This document shows, piece by piece, positions 44,537-56,696 of a DNA stretch of 64,000 bases. Location: NCBI GenBank assembly GCA_051453625.1, contig JBOZIK010000001.1, positions 85,280,866 to 85,344,865 of the forward strand, given 5' to 3'. Source of the stretch: Welwitschia mirabilis (Eukaryota; Gnetophyta; Gnetopsida; Welwitschiales). Every line of letters begins with the position of its first letter. Within the stretch, counting starts at the first letter, position 1. The translations under genes and the position numbers were made by a program. A model generated the notes under the pieces. It saw only the letters and a list, made by a program, of their open reading frames with translations. It was not told the origin of the DNA and ran no database searches.

Positions 44537-44788
44537 NNNNNNNNNNNNNNNNNNNNNNNNNNNNNNNNNNNNNNNNNNNNNNNNNNNNNNNNNNNNNNNN
44601 NNNNNNNNNNNNNNNNNNNNNNNNNNNNNNNNNNNNNNNNNNNNNNNNNNNNNNNNNNNNNNNNNNNNNNNNNNNNNNNNNNNNNNNNNNNNNNNNNNNN
44701 NNNNNNNNNNNNNNNNNNNNNNNNNNNNNNNNNNNNNNNNNNNNNNNNNNNNNNNNNNNNNNNNNNNNNNNNNNNNNNNNNNNNNNNN
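44537..44788. other. assembly gap (252 N) after integrase of element 4
   Basis: Run of N downstream of the gypsy element 4 integrase. The apparent 105-codon open frame spanning it is an artefact of N. Confidence 0.95.
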
Positions 44789-47784
44789 GAGGAAGAAAAG
44801 GAAAAAAGACTATGTTATTTCTTATCTAAACTAAAAACATAGTCACCATGATGTCCTATTGCAAGCACACTAGGGTAAATTTTTCTAAGAGGGGCCTTTG
44901 GTAGTGCGATATGATAGGTGTGAGAAATCCACTAAGGGGTTAATTGGTTATGCTATATAGGTCCTTACTCCTCTAATAGTAGATGCAATCCCCTCATCCT
45001 GGTAGGCTAAAATTTTACTTAGAGGCTATGAGATCAGTGATATCCTTAGTATTATTAGAGGTATTGCTTATTTTCTAGACTCCTTTTTATACCTAGTACT
45101 TTCACATGATCATTTTACTTTTCTGGATTCTAGTGTTGTTTTGACGTGAGCTAGTAAATTCATGTTTTTATAGATTTTTATCTTATCATTCATTGTTTGA
45201 CAACATTAGATGTACTTTACATCATCATAATCATTACTTATTTAAATGGTATTTTATGAATTTTTACATACTATCATACATTTTTTTTCATCAAGCAATT
45301 TTATGATTGTTATTAAGGGAATTTGTTAGGTTAGAATTTAGGATAAGTAAACAATCTTAGTTATGTTCCTAGTTGTTCATTTTCGTTTTATTTTTATTTA
45401 GCTATTTTATTGGGTTTTTCAAAGTTATTGCCATACTTTTTCAAAATAATATTATGGATCTAATCATTTATTAGTTTTTTATTGATTTTTACTCATAGTT
45501 TCTATCCATGAGGATTATTGTTTCTTTGTTTGATAGGCAACCATGATACTTTTGAGTTTTACTTCTTCCTTTTCCTTACTTACTAAGTTCAGGCACATTT
45601 GAGTAGTTCTTCTGAGCATTGCTTTCTTCTACTTAGTGCATTTTTTTCTCTTTAACATCCTTTTTCCCACAAGTCTCTTTTTACCATGGACATGTTTTTA
45701 GGGATAATTCTTTAATCTCTATCTTCTTTTTGCTTTTCTGCTACTTTTTGGCTATTGGCTTACTTTTAAACTTTTTCTAGTTTTTCCTATCTTTTCAAAC
45801 ATCTCTTTTAATCACCGTTGTCCCATGTCTGCAATTCCCACGATAGCCAGGATGACACTCATCATTTTTACCCTATGTAATCTGAGACATCTTGCTTTAC
45901 CTATGGGGAGGGCAAGACACCTTTTTAAGCATTCTTTTGAGATATCGAGCAAAAATTTTAAATTTAAAACGATTATGTTTGAACTTTCATGATACATATT
46001 TATGATGAGTTTTTTGAATATGATTTCATGTTACTTGAATAAATTTCATGGACTTTATTTAGCAAGAGTACACTAGCACACTCATAGTGTTTTCCTACAT
46101 CTATGTTTCAGATCATTTAAGGAAAAGAATGCTACCTTTACTCTTGTACTTTGCCCCTTGTAGAATATATTAGTGAACTTTAGATGCATCATTCTTTGAT
46201 ATTATTACTACTTAAGTTTTACACATCAGTTTTAGTATCACTATCTTGCATTATGCATATAAATTATCATGTTCTGAGCTATCATTATTACATTATATGA
46301 TTTTTGTATGTGTATGACATTCATTCATTCTATTGTGATGTGTTTATGTAGAGAGCTTATGAATATGTTAGTATTATGTCAATTAATTGGTTTTGATGTC
46401 TATTCCTGCATGGTAAAATTAAACTCAAATTATATTCTTCTAGTTGTTGTTTATCTTAGTCAAATTGGCTTGTAATATAGTTGATTGCTCATTTTATCAG
46501 GGACTAACAAGGATAAGTAGAGGGCTATGTTGCGATGCCAATTTGTAGAAATTTGATGGTATATTTTAAATACTTTTTCAATACATTTATATAGGTTTGG
46601 ATGCAATTTTATGATTATGAAGCACTAATAGGATGATCACCGAAACATGAATTCTTAGCATATTTGGAGGCATCTTAGAATTATTATGATACTTTATACT
46701 TTGAAATAAGGATTTACCATGTAGAAGACTGATTTCTCTTTGAGATAGAAGATGGAAAATCCTGTTGTCCCCTCTGCCATTTCCATGATAGGAAGAACGA
46801 TAACATTGCTAACATGAATGGAGTTTATGGAGTTGACTATGGGTCTTAAAGTTGATGAACCATTTTTTGACATAAAGTGACATCCCAATTGTCATCTTCA
46901 TAATAATTAGAATGACAACTAGTTTCTATGGATGAAAAAATAATCTTTGTAATGAGGTCATAAGATCCATATGGGCTATTAGGATTTCTTCTCTAACTCT
47001 TAGGGTTGAGCTTATAGAACTTTAATGTAAAACTATAAATACCCTCCCTTTCCTTTACTCCTTTTTCCATCTTTTGTACTTGATATTCTTGTGATGGAAG
47101 ATTGAAGGAAAAAAGATCCATCTAGTAGCTATACAGAGATGTTTACCTTGGTGTTAGGCTGAGTATCCTCCATTAAGATGCTTCTACTTTGTTATAATTG
47201 GATGTAAAAGTTCATGATTAATTCAATTACATTTTTTTAACTACTATTGTGTAAACATTCCTTATGATTTAAGTTGATTATAGTTTAGTGATAATTGTAT
47301 AGTTTATTTAGATCATAAGAATAACCTTTGTTAAAGTTAATTTTTTTAGTTTAGATTGGCATTACTATTTCATTCTAATTACATATTTGTATTATCCATA
47401 TTCTATTTAGCATTTCTTATAGTTTATGTTGATTAGAAATAAGTAATAGGACTCTTCCTAATTGATTTAAGTTATAAAGAAGTAATTTTTATGATAAGAG
47501 GATTAGAATCCAAATAGAATTCATCTCACTTGCATTTTCATCCATTTGCATTTTAGTATCATTCATCTCACATTAAACTTACATTCTTATTTACTTTTAT
47601 TTACTAAAATAGAAATGATTAAAAATATTTTATGAAATCAATTCTCTAACTTCTAGCTTAGTGTCTTTAATGGATTATGACATTTAGGTTGACTACCATC
47701 TATACTAGTGTGTGTTTTCTACAAGTATTGTTATTTATAGGTTTTGTCTAAGGACTTAAAGATTGCATAACTTCACACCATAAT
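44789..47784 (+). other. 3' region of gypsy element 4 with LTR-type promoter
   Basis: No confident ORF. The first 300 bp may hold the start of an extra ORF of Athila/Tat type, but the frames are broken. The rest looks like 3' untranslated sequence and LTR. An LTR-like promoter, CTATAAATACCCTCCC, lies at 47033-47048, followed by pyrimidine-rich sequence. LTR ends are not located because no second copy is in the window. Small minus-strand frames at 45812-45997 and 46694-46888 show no motif. Confidence 0.45.
47033..47042 (+). promoter_or_regulatory. TATA box of a probable gypsy LTR
   Basis: CTATAAATAC followed by CCTCCCTTTCCTTTACTCC, a typical LTR promoter arrangement with a pyrimidine-rich transcription start region. 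Plus strand, same as gypsy element 4, so probably in its 3' LTR. Confidence 0.45.
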
Positions 47785-49032
47785 AATTCTTAAATCTTAT
47801 ATGGCTTGATGTTTTATTTTATTTCTTTGCATGATTCCAGATTTGTCTTATAATACCTACATGATTTTAGTTTTACATAAAGCCTTTGTTAGCATCTTAT
47901 AAAATCATTTGAAGGTTTGCAAGTCTTGTTCTTATAGTGTATTCCTTATGTTATAGTTTCTTAAGATCTTAAAAATCATGAAATATTTAGCTATCTTATT
48001 AACCCTAATTTTGATTAAGCCTTATTAACAAGATTATTATGGATTATCTATATATGACTTATGATAAACACTGATCATGACTTGAGATTATTAAATAAGA
48101 GAATTTAAACTAGCCAATGTAACTAGTTGTTTAAATATTAAAGAGTGATACTCCCTATTATGAGTCCCAAGGCCATGAGACCAAACCTCTAGGAAGAAAA
48201 GGGAAAAATGTGTACAAATATGATTATTTTATTCCTATTGGTTATGTAAAACAAGATTACTTAAATATGTTGTGGAATAATAATAAAAAAGATAATTTAA
48301 AAATGAGGTCTTGGTCACATCTTAGAATATTTTAGCACTGCATCCTTAGATTATTATTAGTACATTTTGAATATTTTTGGCAATGCATATTGAATTTTTT
48401 TTAGTAATGCATCTTGGATTATTTTGGTAATACATCTTGGATATTCTTATAATTCATTACCTTGTATTTGGAAATCCTATACCTACCTATTCTTTGTCAT
48501 TGGCCATACTGAGAACTATGAAGGTTATATTTCTTACATCATACTTGCATGTACAAGACCTACTACAAATGAAGATGCTAGAAAGAGCTATGATTATAGT
48601 ACATACTAGATATGTTTTATTTTATTTCATGTATATTACTTAAAGGAACTTATGTGTTCAAGATCTTTATAATAATTGTTAACATGATACTTAAGTTTAT
48701 CTTGGAAATAAAGAAGTATTTATTTACTCTTATATGAAAAGAATATATGTGTTAGTTATATTCTTTTCTTGCAAAAGTTATTTTAGAAATGTATTTATGC
48801 ATGTCTCTTATTAATTCATGAATAATAACATTTCACTCTTAGGAACTTGTTTGTATAGATCACTCTTCATAGATGTGAACATGTAAGATACCTTATGAAA
48901 GTTTCTTTGAGCTATTATAGCAAATTAATTCCTAGTTATATATGATCCTTATTAAAAGCTATACTTTGATTAAGCTATTACATTAGTCTTATCTTTAATT
49001 AGATAGAGTTAGTGTCAAATCTGGGTATTACA
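47785..49032 (+). repeat. chromovirus-type LTR, 5'-truncated, in left arm
   Basis: Matches the reverse complement of the LTR at 52894-54560 from about 47785 onward; the first 420 bp of that LTR are missing here. Ends CTGGGTATTACA at 49032, four bases before the primer site TGGTATCAGAGA, the usual end and spacing of chromovirus LTRs. The left cut lies next to the putative gypsy element 4 LTR. Confidence 0.72.
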
Positions 49033-49425
49033 TTTTGGTATCAGAGAAACATTTGAAAAATTGGTTAAGTTAAAATAGTGGACATTAAATTTTAGTATCA
49101 GAGCATTACTTGAAGTTTTAGATTGTAAAAATCTAGACATTACATTTTAGTCTAAGATCTATTGTAGTTTTTGAGTGAAAAATTTAGGATATTACATTTT
49201 GATATTAGAGTGAATTGAAGTTTTAGGCTATTGAAAATTTGGACATTACATTTTGTTATTCGATAATTAAGTTGAATCTTTTATCTATAAAATTTTGGAC
49301 ATTACATTTTAGTATTAGGGATAAGTTACAATTTCACTAGGTTTAGTTACTATAAATACATTCTACATTTTAACATTAGAGCCTAGGTTGCGATTTTACT
49401 AGGTATTATAAGTACACTTGTCTTA
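49023..49425 (+). repeat. seven-unit array of LTR-end/primer-site-like repeats (left)
   Basis: Seven diverged units with starts near 49027, 49084, 49139, 49191, 49245, 49301 and 49361, period 52-60 bp. Each has a core like ATTACATTTTGGTATCAGAG followed by TTGAAGTTTTAG-like sequence. The first unit is the real LTR end plus primer site (TGGTATCAGAG at 49036). The others read TAGTATCAGAGC, TAGTCTAAGATC, TGATATTAGAGT, TGTTATTCGATA, TAGTATTAGGGA and TAACATTAGAGC. Confidence 0.85.
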
Positions 49426-49631
49426 TTAGTTTAAGTAATAATCCAACACATCCAATAATAAGTACACTCTCCTTATTATGGAACTTTTTGAATAATTTAG
49501 TTAACACACGATAAGTCTTATATGAAATTATGTCATCCTTTTTAATAATTAGGATTGTAATATTTTAAAATAAAAGGTGTTCCTTTAAGTATAGTAAAGA
49601 TGATGTCTAAAAGTCTTAGTCTAATATTCTT

Positions 49632-49641
49632 NNNNNNNNNN
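49632..49641. other. assembly gap (10 N) in left arm
   Basis: Ten N inside the left arm. The matching right-arm sequence continues without a large jump, so little sequence is missing. Confidence 0.95.
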
Positions 49642-50805
49642 CATTAATACTATGATTAATGATTCTACAAGCAAATAAAATACCATGAGTATAAATGGAC
49701 AAAGACTACTACTACTCTAAGATCGTAAACAAAATGCTTGTAAGAGATACATGGTCAAAGACTACTATTGTGAGCTATTAACATTTATTAACCATGGAAT
49801 AATGTAAATGATATCAAAATTAAAGAATCCCTTTATGTATAAGCAACATCATCTGTGAGGGCCATAAAAATGATAAATCTTAGAACGCTAATGCTATTAA
49901 TAAATAAAAACAACAAAATACCACTAAATATTAGATGAATACTAATTCAATACTAAATTAGAGATTTTATTCCTAAACCTATACAAATTTCTTAGAGAAT
50001 TTTTTGAGGAACATTTCATATGTTATTTTTAGTTCTGAGCCCTTCATTTGCTTTCATAGAGTCTATGAAGTCAAGAATTCTTATTAGTCTTTTCTTTGTA
50101 ACTTAGGACCCATAATGAAGCTTCCCTAGGATGAATGATGATGCAAGTCAATAGTCTAGTCAATTCAAAAATCTTACTAATGTTAATGAGGATGAATCAT
50201 CATCTTGTATGAAGTGCATGAAAGTGGAGTTCCTAAGCATGGATGAATAACTCCTACTACACATGCTCAAAGAAGACAATAAGGAAGATGAGGTTGAGGA
50301 TTTAGTGAAGGGTATGATGAAGGGCTTCAAGAAAGAGATCTCATTAGGGAAGAGAATCATAGTTATAGGAGAGAATAGAATTAGAGCTTTTGAAAAATGG
50401 ATGATGGTGTCATCCCTTTATATGAATGTATGAGTTTTAGTTATGTCCATCCAATGATAACATAAATAATAATATCAGAGGAAATGAGTAGTAGAAAAAT
50501 GCAATGTCGAGGCATCAATTCTTCTTTAATTTGTATAAAATTTGATGATAATTCCATCAAATTGATATTCCCTTTTATAAACCATGTCACTTCTTTGATT
50601 GTGATAACATTTTTCAATTCAGTCTCACTCCTTTATATGTCATGCTTTTAAGTGATATTTTTGTTTCTTTTAAAGAAAACAAAAAATAAGAATAATCTTA
50701 CTTAAACTTTCAGAAATTTGTTGTAGCCTATGTCTAGACAAAATGAATTTGGATGAAGAAACAAGGTTATTGAGAGTTATAATAATAATATGAAAATAAT
50801 ATGAA

Positions 50806-51104
50806 AATAATATGTTAGCTATATTTCATCGGCTCTTATTTAAAGATTATTGTTCATACTTGATTCTTGCTTTATCTTGTTATTAATTTTGTTCTCTTGA
50901 ATCTCTCTACTTTTCAAGGAATTAATTTTACTAAATATTCCAAGTCATGTATTATTTACTAGAAAATTATGTGTAAAGAAAATAATCTTGTTAGGTTCCA
51001 TTGATTATCCTCTATGCCATCTTTTACCATTGGAAGCAAAAGCATTTTCGATGCTTCCACTATGTATCATATGCCTTCAAGGGTGCTATCAAATCACTAA
51101 TGCT
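50806..51104. other. central spacer (about 300 bp) of the large inverted repeat
   Basis: The arms stop pairing near 50805 (left) and 51105 (right). The spacer between them is AT-rich and contains the overlapping frames 50988-51170 and 51001-51216 (plus), which match nothing I know. No obvious insertion signature at the edges. Confidence 0.6.
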
Positions 51105-54100
51105 CATGTTTTCCATATTATTATCAAAACTCTTAGTATCCTTGTTTCTTCATCTGAGTCCATATTTTAGTTTGATCATAGACTGTAATAAAATTCTCAA
51201 AGTTCAAAAAAGATGATTCTTAATTTTCATTTTATTTGAAAGAAATGAAAATATCACTTAGAAAAATGACACACAAAGATAGTGGGACTAAATGCAAAAG
51301 TGTTATCACAATTAAAGAAGTGAAATGATTTGCAAAAGAAAAGATTAACTCTTTCATGTTCAATGAAATCATAATTAAATGACATACAAATTAAAGAAGA
51401 GCTAATCCCTTAACATTGCATTTACTTGCTACTCATTCATTCTACTACTATTGTTTACATTATCATTAAACAAACATAATCCAAACTCATACACCCATAT
51501 AGAGGGATGATATCATTGTCCATTTTTCAAAAGCCCTAACTCCATTCTCTTTTCTAACTATGATTTTCTTTCTTAATGAGATCTCTTGATGGAGATCCTT
51601 CATCATGCTCTTCACTAAATCATCAGACTCATATTCTTGTCATCTTTTTTGAGCATGTATAGCAAGAGCTATTTACCCAAAATAAGATATGCTGACTCCA
51701 TGTGCTTTGCACAAGATAATGATTCATCCTCATTAATATTCACAAGATTTTTGAATTAACTACGCTACTAACTTACATCATTAGTTAGATTAGGGAAGCT
51801 CTATTGTGAATTTTAAGTTGAAAAGGAAAGAATGATAAGAATTCTTAGCTTAATAGGTCTAGAAAAACAAATAAAGAGCTCATAACTAAAAATGACATAC
51901 AAGATGTGCTTGAGAAAATTTTCTAAGCAGTTGTTGCAGGTTTAGGAATGAAATCTCTAATTCACTATTGAATCAGTATTTATCTGACATTAAATGGTAT
52001 TTTTATTACTTTTATTTATCAAAATAATTAGCATTCTAAGATTTATTATTATTGAGGCCCTCATAAATGACATTGTTTATACACAGAGTGATTATTCAAT
52101 GTTGATGTCATTTACATTGTCTTATGGTTAACAAACATTGGTATCTCATAACACCTATCATTGGTCATGTATCTGTTACAAGCATTTTGTTTCTTCCCTT
52201 GGAATAGTAGTAGGCTTTGGTTATTTGTACTCATGTTATTTTATTTTCTTTTAGAACTATTAATTATAGTATTATCTAGGACTCATAAAATAAAATAGGA
52301 ATATAGACTGAAACTTTTAGACACCATTCTTGACTGTACTTAAAGGAATGCCTTTTCTTTTAAAATACTATAATCATAATTATTGAAAAGAATGATATAA
52401 TTTCATATATAACCTTATTGTATGTCAACTAAAGTATCCAAAAAGTTCTATAACAAGGAAAGTACACCTATTATTAGATGTAATTAATTATTACCTAGAC
52501 TAACAAGACAAGTGTACTTGTAACACCTAGTGAAATAAAAGCTTAGGCTCTAATGTTAAAATGTATAATGTCTTTATAATTACTATGCCTAGTGAAATCC
52601 TAACCTAGATTTAATACCAAAATGTGATTTCAAAATTCTATATCTAAAAACTTCAACTTGATCTTCTGATACTGAAATCTAATATCTAAAATTTCAATAG
52701 CCTAAAACTTTAACTCGCTATGATATCAAAATGTAATATCCGAAATTTTTGATCCAAAAACTATAATAGCTCTAACAGAAAATGTAATGTTCATATTTTT
52801 CAACTTAAAAATTTAAGTAATTTTCTAATACCAAAATGTAAAGTATACATTGTTAACTTAACCAAGTTTTCAAATGTTGCTTTGATACCAAAATGTGACA
52901 CTTAGATTTGATGTTAAGTCTATATAATTAGAGATAAGACTAATGTAATAACTTAATCAAAGTTTAGCTCTTAATAAGAATCATTTATAACTAGGAATTA
53001 ATTTTCTATAGTAGGCTAATAAAACTTTTGTAAAGTATCTTAAATGTACACATGTATGAAGAGTGATTTATATAGACAAGTTCCTAGGAATGAAATGTTA
53101 TTATTCATGAATCAATAAGATACATACATAAATACATTTATAAAATAACATTTACAAGAAAAAAAGATAAGTAACACATATAAGATTTTTATACAATAGA
53201 AAATAAATACTTATTTATTTCCAATCTAAACTCAAGTATCATATTAATAATTATTACAAAGCTCTAGAACATGCAAGGTCCTTCAAGTAATATACATGCA
53301 CAAAATAAAACATATAGATGACATCTAGTTTGTACTACAATTATGGATCTTTTTAACATATTCATTTATAGTAGGCTTTCACATGAAAGTATGGTATAAG
53401 AATTATAGCCTTCATAGTTTGTAGTATTACCTATGATAAGGAATAAGTAGGTATAGGGTTTCTAAGTATAAGGTAAGAAATTACAAGAATATCTAAGATG
53501 TACTACCAAAATAATACAAGATGTATTATTAAAATAATATAAAAGGCATTACCAAAATAATCCAAGATTTACCAAGAATAATCCAAGGATGCGATGTCAA
53601 AATATTCGAAGATGTAACCAAGACCTCATTTTCAAGTTATCTTCTTTACTATTGTTCTATAACAAATTTAAGTAATCTAGTTGCACACAACCAGGAGGAA
53701 TAAGATCATCATATTTGTGCATATTTTTTCCTTTTCTTCTAAGGATTCTCTCCTATAGCCTCGAGACTCATAACAGAGAGTATAACTCTCTTAGGTTTGA
53801 ATAACTGATTACCCTGACTAGTTTAAATTCTCTTCTTTAAAAATCTCAAGTCATGGTTAATGGTCATCATAAGTCATACACAAATAATCCATAACAATCT
53901 TGTTAATAAGGCTTAATCCAAATTAAGTAAAGATTTTGTAATGTATAAAATTCTAAAAAAATATGACACAAGTACATGATAAGAACAAGGCCTGCAAAGT
54001 CCAAAATCATTCTACAAGATACTAATTAAAGCTTTATGAAATACTAAAATAATGTAAGTATTACAAGAAAAATTTGGGATCATGCAATGAAATAAAATAA

Positions 54101-54135
54101 ATCCTAGAGCCATACAAGATTTAAGAATAAAATAC
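51105..54135 (-). repeat. right arm (about 3.0 kb) of the large inverted repeat
   Basis: Reverse complement partner of 47785-50805. Reading on the minus strand from 54135 down it has the LTR body, LTR end (52894), primer site (52879-52890), seven-unit array and the same leader or gag-like stretch, ending near 51105. By eye the arms share most positions with scattered substitutions and small indels, so neither is an assembly copy of the other. Confidence 0.85.
52540..52900 (-). repeat. seven-unit array of primer-site-like repeats (right)
   Basis: Mirror of the left array. Forward-strand cores near 52547 (GCTCTAATGTTA), 52609 (TTAATACCAAAA), 52665 (TTCTGATACTGA), 52717 (GCTATGATATCA), 52768 (GCTCTAACAG), 52823 (TTCTAATACCAA) and 52879 (GCTTTGATACCA). 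Same number of units as the left arm. The unit at 52879-52890 is the true primer site next to the LTR end TGTGACA. Confidence 0.8.
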
Positions 54136-54560
54136 TATTCAAAGATGCAAGAAATAAAGACCATGCAAGAAATAAATAAAACCTTAAATCATACCTGAAT
54201 TAAAATGAAGATTGGAGAAGGCTAAAACATAAGGAAATCGATTTAGGGTCCTCTTTTTTTTTATATACTATGCGAAATAAAGCAAAATAAACAAAGAAAT
54301 TGGATCCACCGATGGTACTTTCACACTGTGATCTGTTAGATCTAGTCGATCACTCAAGATTCTGGTTGACCCATCAAGACACGGGTCTGTAGTGCTAGAA
54401 GGAGTCTAGGCGATTAGGCTTTTAGACTAGCCGACTGACCACATTCAGTTGGCCAAATTATAGATCTAGTCGACTACCCTATAATCAGCCAAAGAATGGT
54501 GAGTAAACCCCCAGTTTATTTTTGTGATTGATAAGTAAATTCCAGAAATGGGGTGTTACA
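52894..54560 (-). repeat. complete chromovirus-type LTR in right arm (1667 bp)
   Basis: On the minus strand it begins TGTAACACCCCATTTCTGG at 54560 and ends AAGTGTCACA at 52894, followed after three bases by the primer site TGGTATCAAAGC. The TGTAACACCC start and GGGTGTTACA-type end are typical of chromovirus LTRs. About 188 bp (54335-54522) are shared with the region after pol in the SIRE-like element 3. The high-coordinate end cuts directly into a minus-strand copia pre-integrase region. Confidence 0.75.
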
Positions 54561-55112
54561 TTAGAATTTTCTAAAAAACATTTAGATTTATTAAAATTTA
54601 GGTTAATGTTTCCTTTTTGCATATTGTAGTTTGCATGATTTAATTGATTAACCAAACAAGTATCTCTTCTATAGATATTATCTACTCATCTTATAGAAAA
54701 GATAAAAACATATGTTTTCTCATCTACAACTTCACATTTTGATTTTCCAAAGATTACTTTATGACCTTTGTTATATAATTGACTAATGCTTAATAAATTA
54801 TGTTTTAATTCATTTACATAAAGTGCATTATTAAGTTTGGGAGATATACCTTTTTTGATACATTTTCTACCTTCTATCTTTGCCTTTTCATTGTTTTGAA
54901 AGATGACTTCCCCTCATTATACTCCTTAGGTGCTAAAAGTTTGATCTTCTTCACACATATGCCTTGAGCATCCACTGTCTAGATACTAACTCTTTATACT
55001 CGATTTTTTGAGAGCTATCTGTATTAGAAAACTTTTAAGATTATTATCTCTAACCCACTTAGTCTTATTAGAATTAGGTGATATACTTCTCAAGAAATAA
55101 GTCTAAAAGGTA
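54561..55112 (-). pseudogene. SIRE-like element 5: protease and pre-integrase remnant
   Basis: Minus-strand frames give SRQWMLKAYV-type active-site sequence (the frame-shifted 'LDSGCSRHM' of the copia protease, about 54960-54985), then FQNNEKAKIEGRKCIKKGIS. NALYVNELKHNLLSISQLYN and KGHKVIFGKSKCEVV follow, matching 'NVLYVDGLKHNLLSISQLCDKGxKVIF'. The sequence is cut at 54560 by the chromovirus-type LTR, so integrase, RT and RNase H of this element are absent here. Small differences from element 3 show it is a separate copy of the same family. Confidence 0.8.
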
Positions 55113-55837
55113 NNNNNNNNNNNNNNNNNNNNNNNNNNNNNNNNNNNNNNNNNNNNNNNNNNNNNNNNNNNNNNNNNNNNNNNNNNNNNNNNNNNNNNNN
55201 NNNNNNNNNNNNNNNNNNNNNNNNNNNNNNNNNNNNNNNNNNNNNNNNNNNNNNNNNNNNNNNNNNNNNNNNNNNNNNNNNNNNNNNNNNNNNNNNNNNN
55301 NNNNNNNNNNNNNNNNNNNNNNNNNNNNNNNNNNNNNNNNNNNNNNNNNNNNNNNNNNNNNNNNNNNNNNNNNNNNNNNNNNNNNNNNNNNNNNNNNNNN
55401 NNNNNNNNNNNNNNNNNNNNNNNNNNNNNNNNNNNNNNNNNNNNNNNNNNNNNNNNNNNNNNNNNNNNNNNNNNNNNNNNNNNNNNNNNNNNNNNNNNNN
55501 NNNNNNNNNNNNNNNNNNNNNNNNNNNNNNNNNNNNNNNNNNNNNNNNNNNNNNNNNNNNNNNNNNNNNNNNNNNNNNNNNNNNNNNNNNNNNNNNNNNN
55601 NNNNNNNNNNNNNNNNNNNNNNNNNNNNNNNNNNNNNNNNNNNNNNNNNNNNNNNNNNNNNNNNNNNNNNNNNNNNNNNNNNNNNNNNNNNNNNNNNNNN
55701 NNNNNNNNNNNNNNNNNNNNNNNNNNNNNNNNNNNNNNNNNNNNNNNNNNNNNNNNNNNNNNNNNNNNNNNNNNNNNNNNNNNNNNNNNNNNNNNNNNNN
55801 NNNNNNNNNNNNNNNNNNNNNNNNNNNNNNNNNNNNN
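55113..55837. other. assembly gap (725 N) in SIRE-like element 5
   Basis: Hides the C-terminal half of gag and the start of the protease. The two long frames that appear to span it (276 and 258 codons) are mostly N and are not genes. Confidence 0.95.
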
Positions 55838-56631
55838 CCTTTTTCTTCCTCTGAAGAAATTTTCTGAACCTTCTGGCTACAAGAGTCACTTCATCATTGT
55901 TCAAGTTCTCATCTGATCTTTCAGATCTATAGTCTTTCTACGTACATTTTAAAGTAATACCTTTGTTCTTATCTTTAATAAATTTAATCTCATAGGTTTG
56001 TAAATTACCTTGAAGTTCTTCTAGTGCCATTACATTTATGTTTTTGCTTTTTTTAATGTCTATGACTTTTGGTTAAAATCTCTTGGATAGGGATTTCAAG
56101 TCATTTTTTACCATCTTTTTATCATCTAAGCATTCTCCAAGAGTTGCCATAGAGTTTATGATATTAGTAAATCTAGCAAAAAATTCCAACAATGTCCTTT
56201 TTTTCGTCCATATAGATATCTTTAAATTTTGAAATAAGTATATGAAGTTTAGCTTATTTTACAATTGAGGTTCTTTCATATTCTACTTTAAGAATGTCCC
56301 AAGCGTCCTTAGCATGATTACACTTTACTATGCACTTAAATTCATCTACACTGACTGCACAAACTATGGCATTAATAGCACGGGTATCTGTGATGGCTTT
56401 TGACTTATCAATGAAGGTCCATTAATCTTGATCTTTGAGAACTAGGATGGTGTTACCATTAACATTAGTTTGAGTTAACATAGGCACAATGTAATATTTG
56501 TAGATGACTTCTTCTATGTCGGCATCTAAAGATTTAAGAAATATTCTCATTCTAACTTTTTAGTAAGCATAGTCTGACCTATTAAACATAGGTGAATGAT
56601 TATTAGAAAAATCATCAAATGGATTACTCAT
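55838..56631 (-). pseudogene. SIRE-like element 5: gag N-terminal part
   Basis: Starts at ATG 56631 on the minus strand: MSNPFDDFSNNHSPMFNRSD then YAY, stop, KVRMRIFLKSLDADIEEVIY. The intact family pattern is 'PxFxGxNYxYWKxRMRxFLxS'. The expected Trp-Lys is TAA-AAA here. The lower end reads NNDEVTLVARRFRKFLQRKK, the counterpart of DEEVTLLVRRFKKFLHRRKK in element 3. The zinc knuckle would lie in the N gap. This copy keeps the ATG start that element 3 has lost (ACG). Confidence 0.82.
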
Positions 56632-56682
56632 TTTAGGGTTCTAAAGTTAAGATTGATTAAAATGTAAAGAAGACTCAACTTA

Positions 56683-56694
56683 GCTTTAGTACTA
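56683..56694 (-). other. primer-binding site of SIRE-like element 5
   Basis: The minus strand reads TAGTACTAAAGC compared with TGGTATCAGAGC; four differences, all transitions. It lies two bases from the LTR end (minus-strand TCTATCA), as in element 3. Confidence 0.65.
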
Positions 56695-56696
56695 AT

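Larger units (their letters stand above)
47785..50805 (+). repeat. left arm (about 3.0 kb) of a large inverted repeat
   Basis: Aligns in reverse complement with 51105-54135 over its whole length. It holds, in order: 3' part of an LTR (to CA at 49032), primer site at 49036, a seven-unit primer-site-like array (49023-49425), and about 1.3 kb of leader or gag-like sequence. Anchors include TTAAGCCTTATTAACAAGAT (LTR part), CCTTTAAGTATAGTAAAG, AACAAAATGCTTGTAA and TTAATGAGGATGAATCAT. A 10-N gap lies at 49632-49641. The arm stops matching near 50805. The ORFs at 48424-48643 and 50160-50360 are not supported. Confidence 0.85.

Noticed and set aside
47690-47730. Possible tRNA-Asp-type primer site (TTGACTACCATCTATACTAG)
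   Set aside because: Needs several insertions to align with TGGCGCCGTTGCCGGGGA, unlike the clean transition-only matches at 5656 and 32540.
55074-55904. 276-codon and 258-codon frames on both strands
   Set aside because: Almost entirely N; the readable minus-strand end is copia gag, the rest is an artefact.
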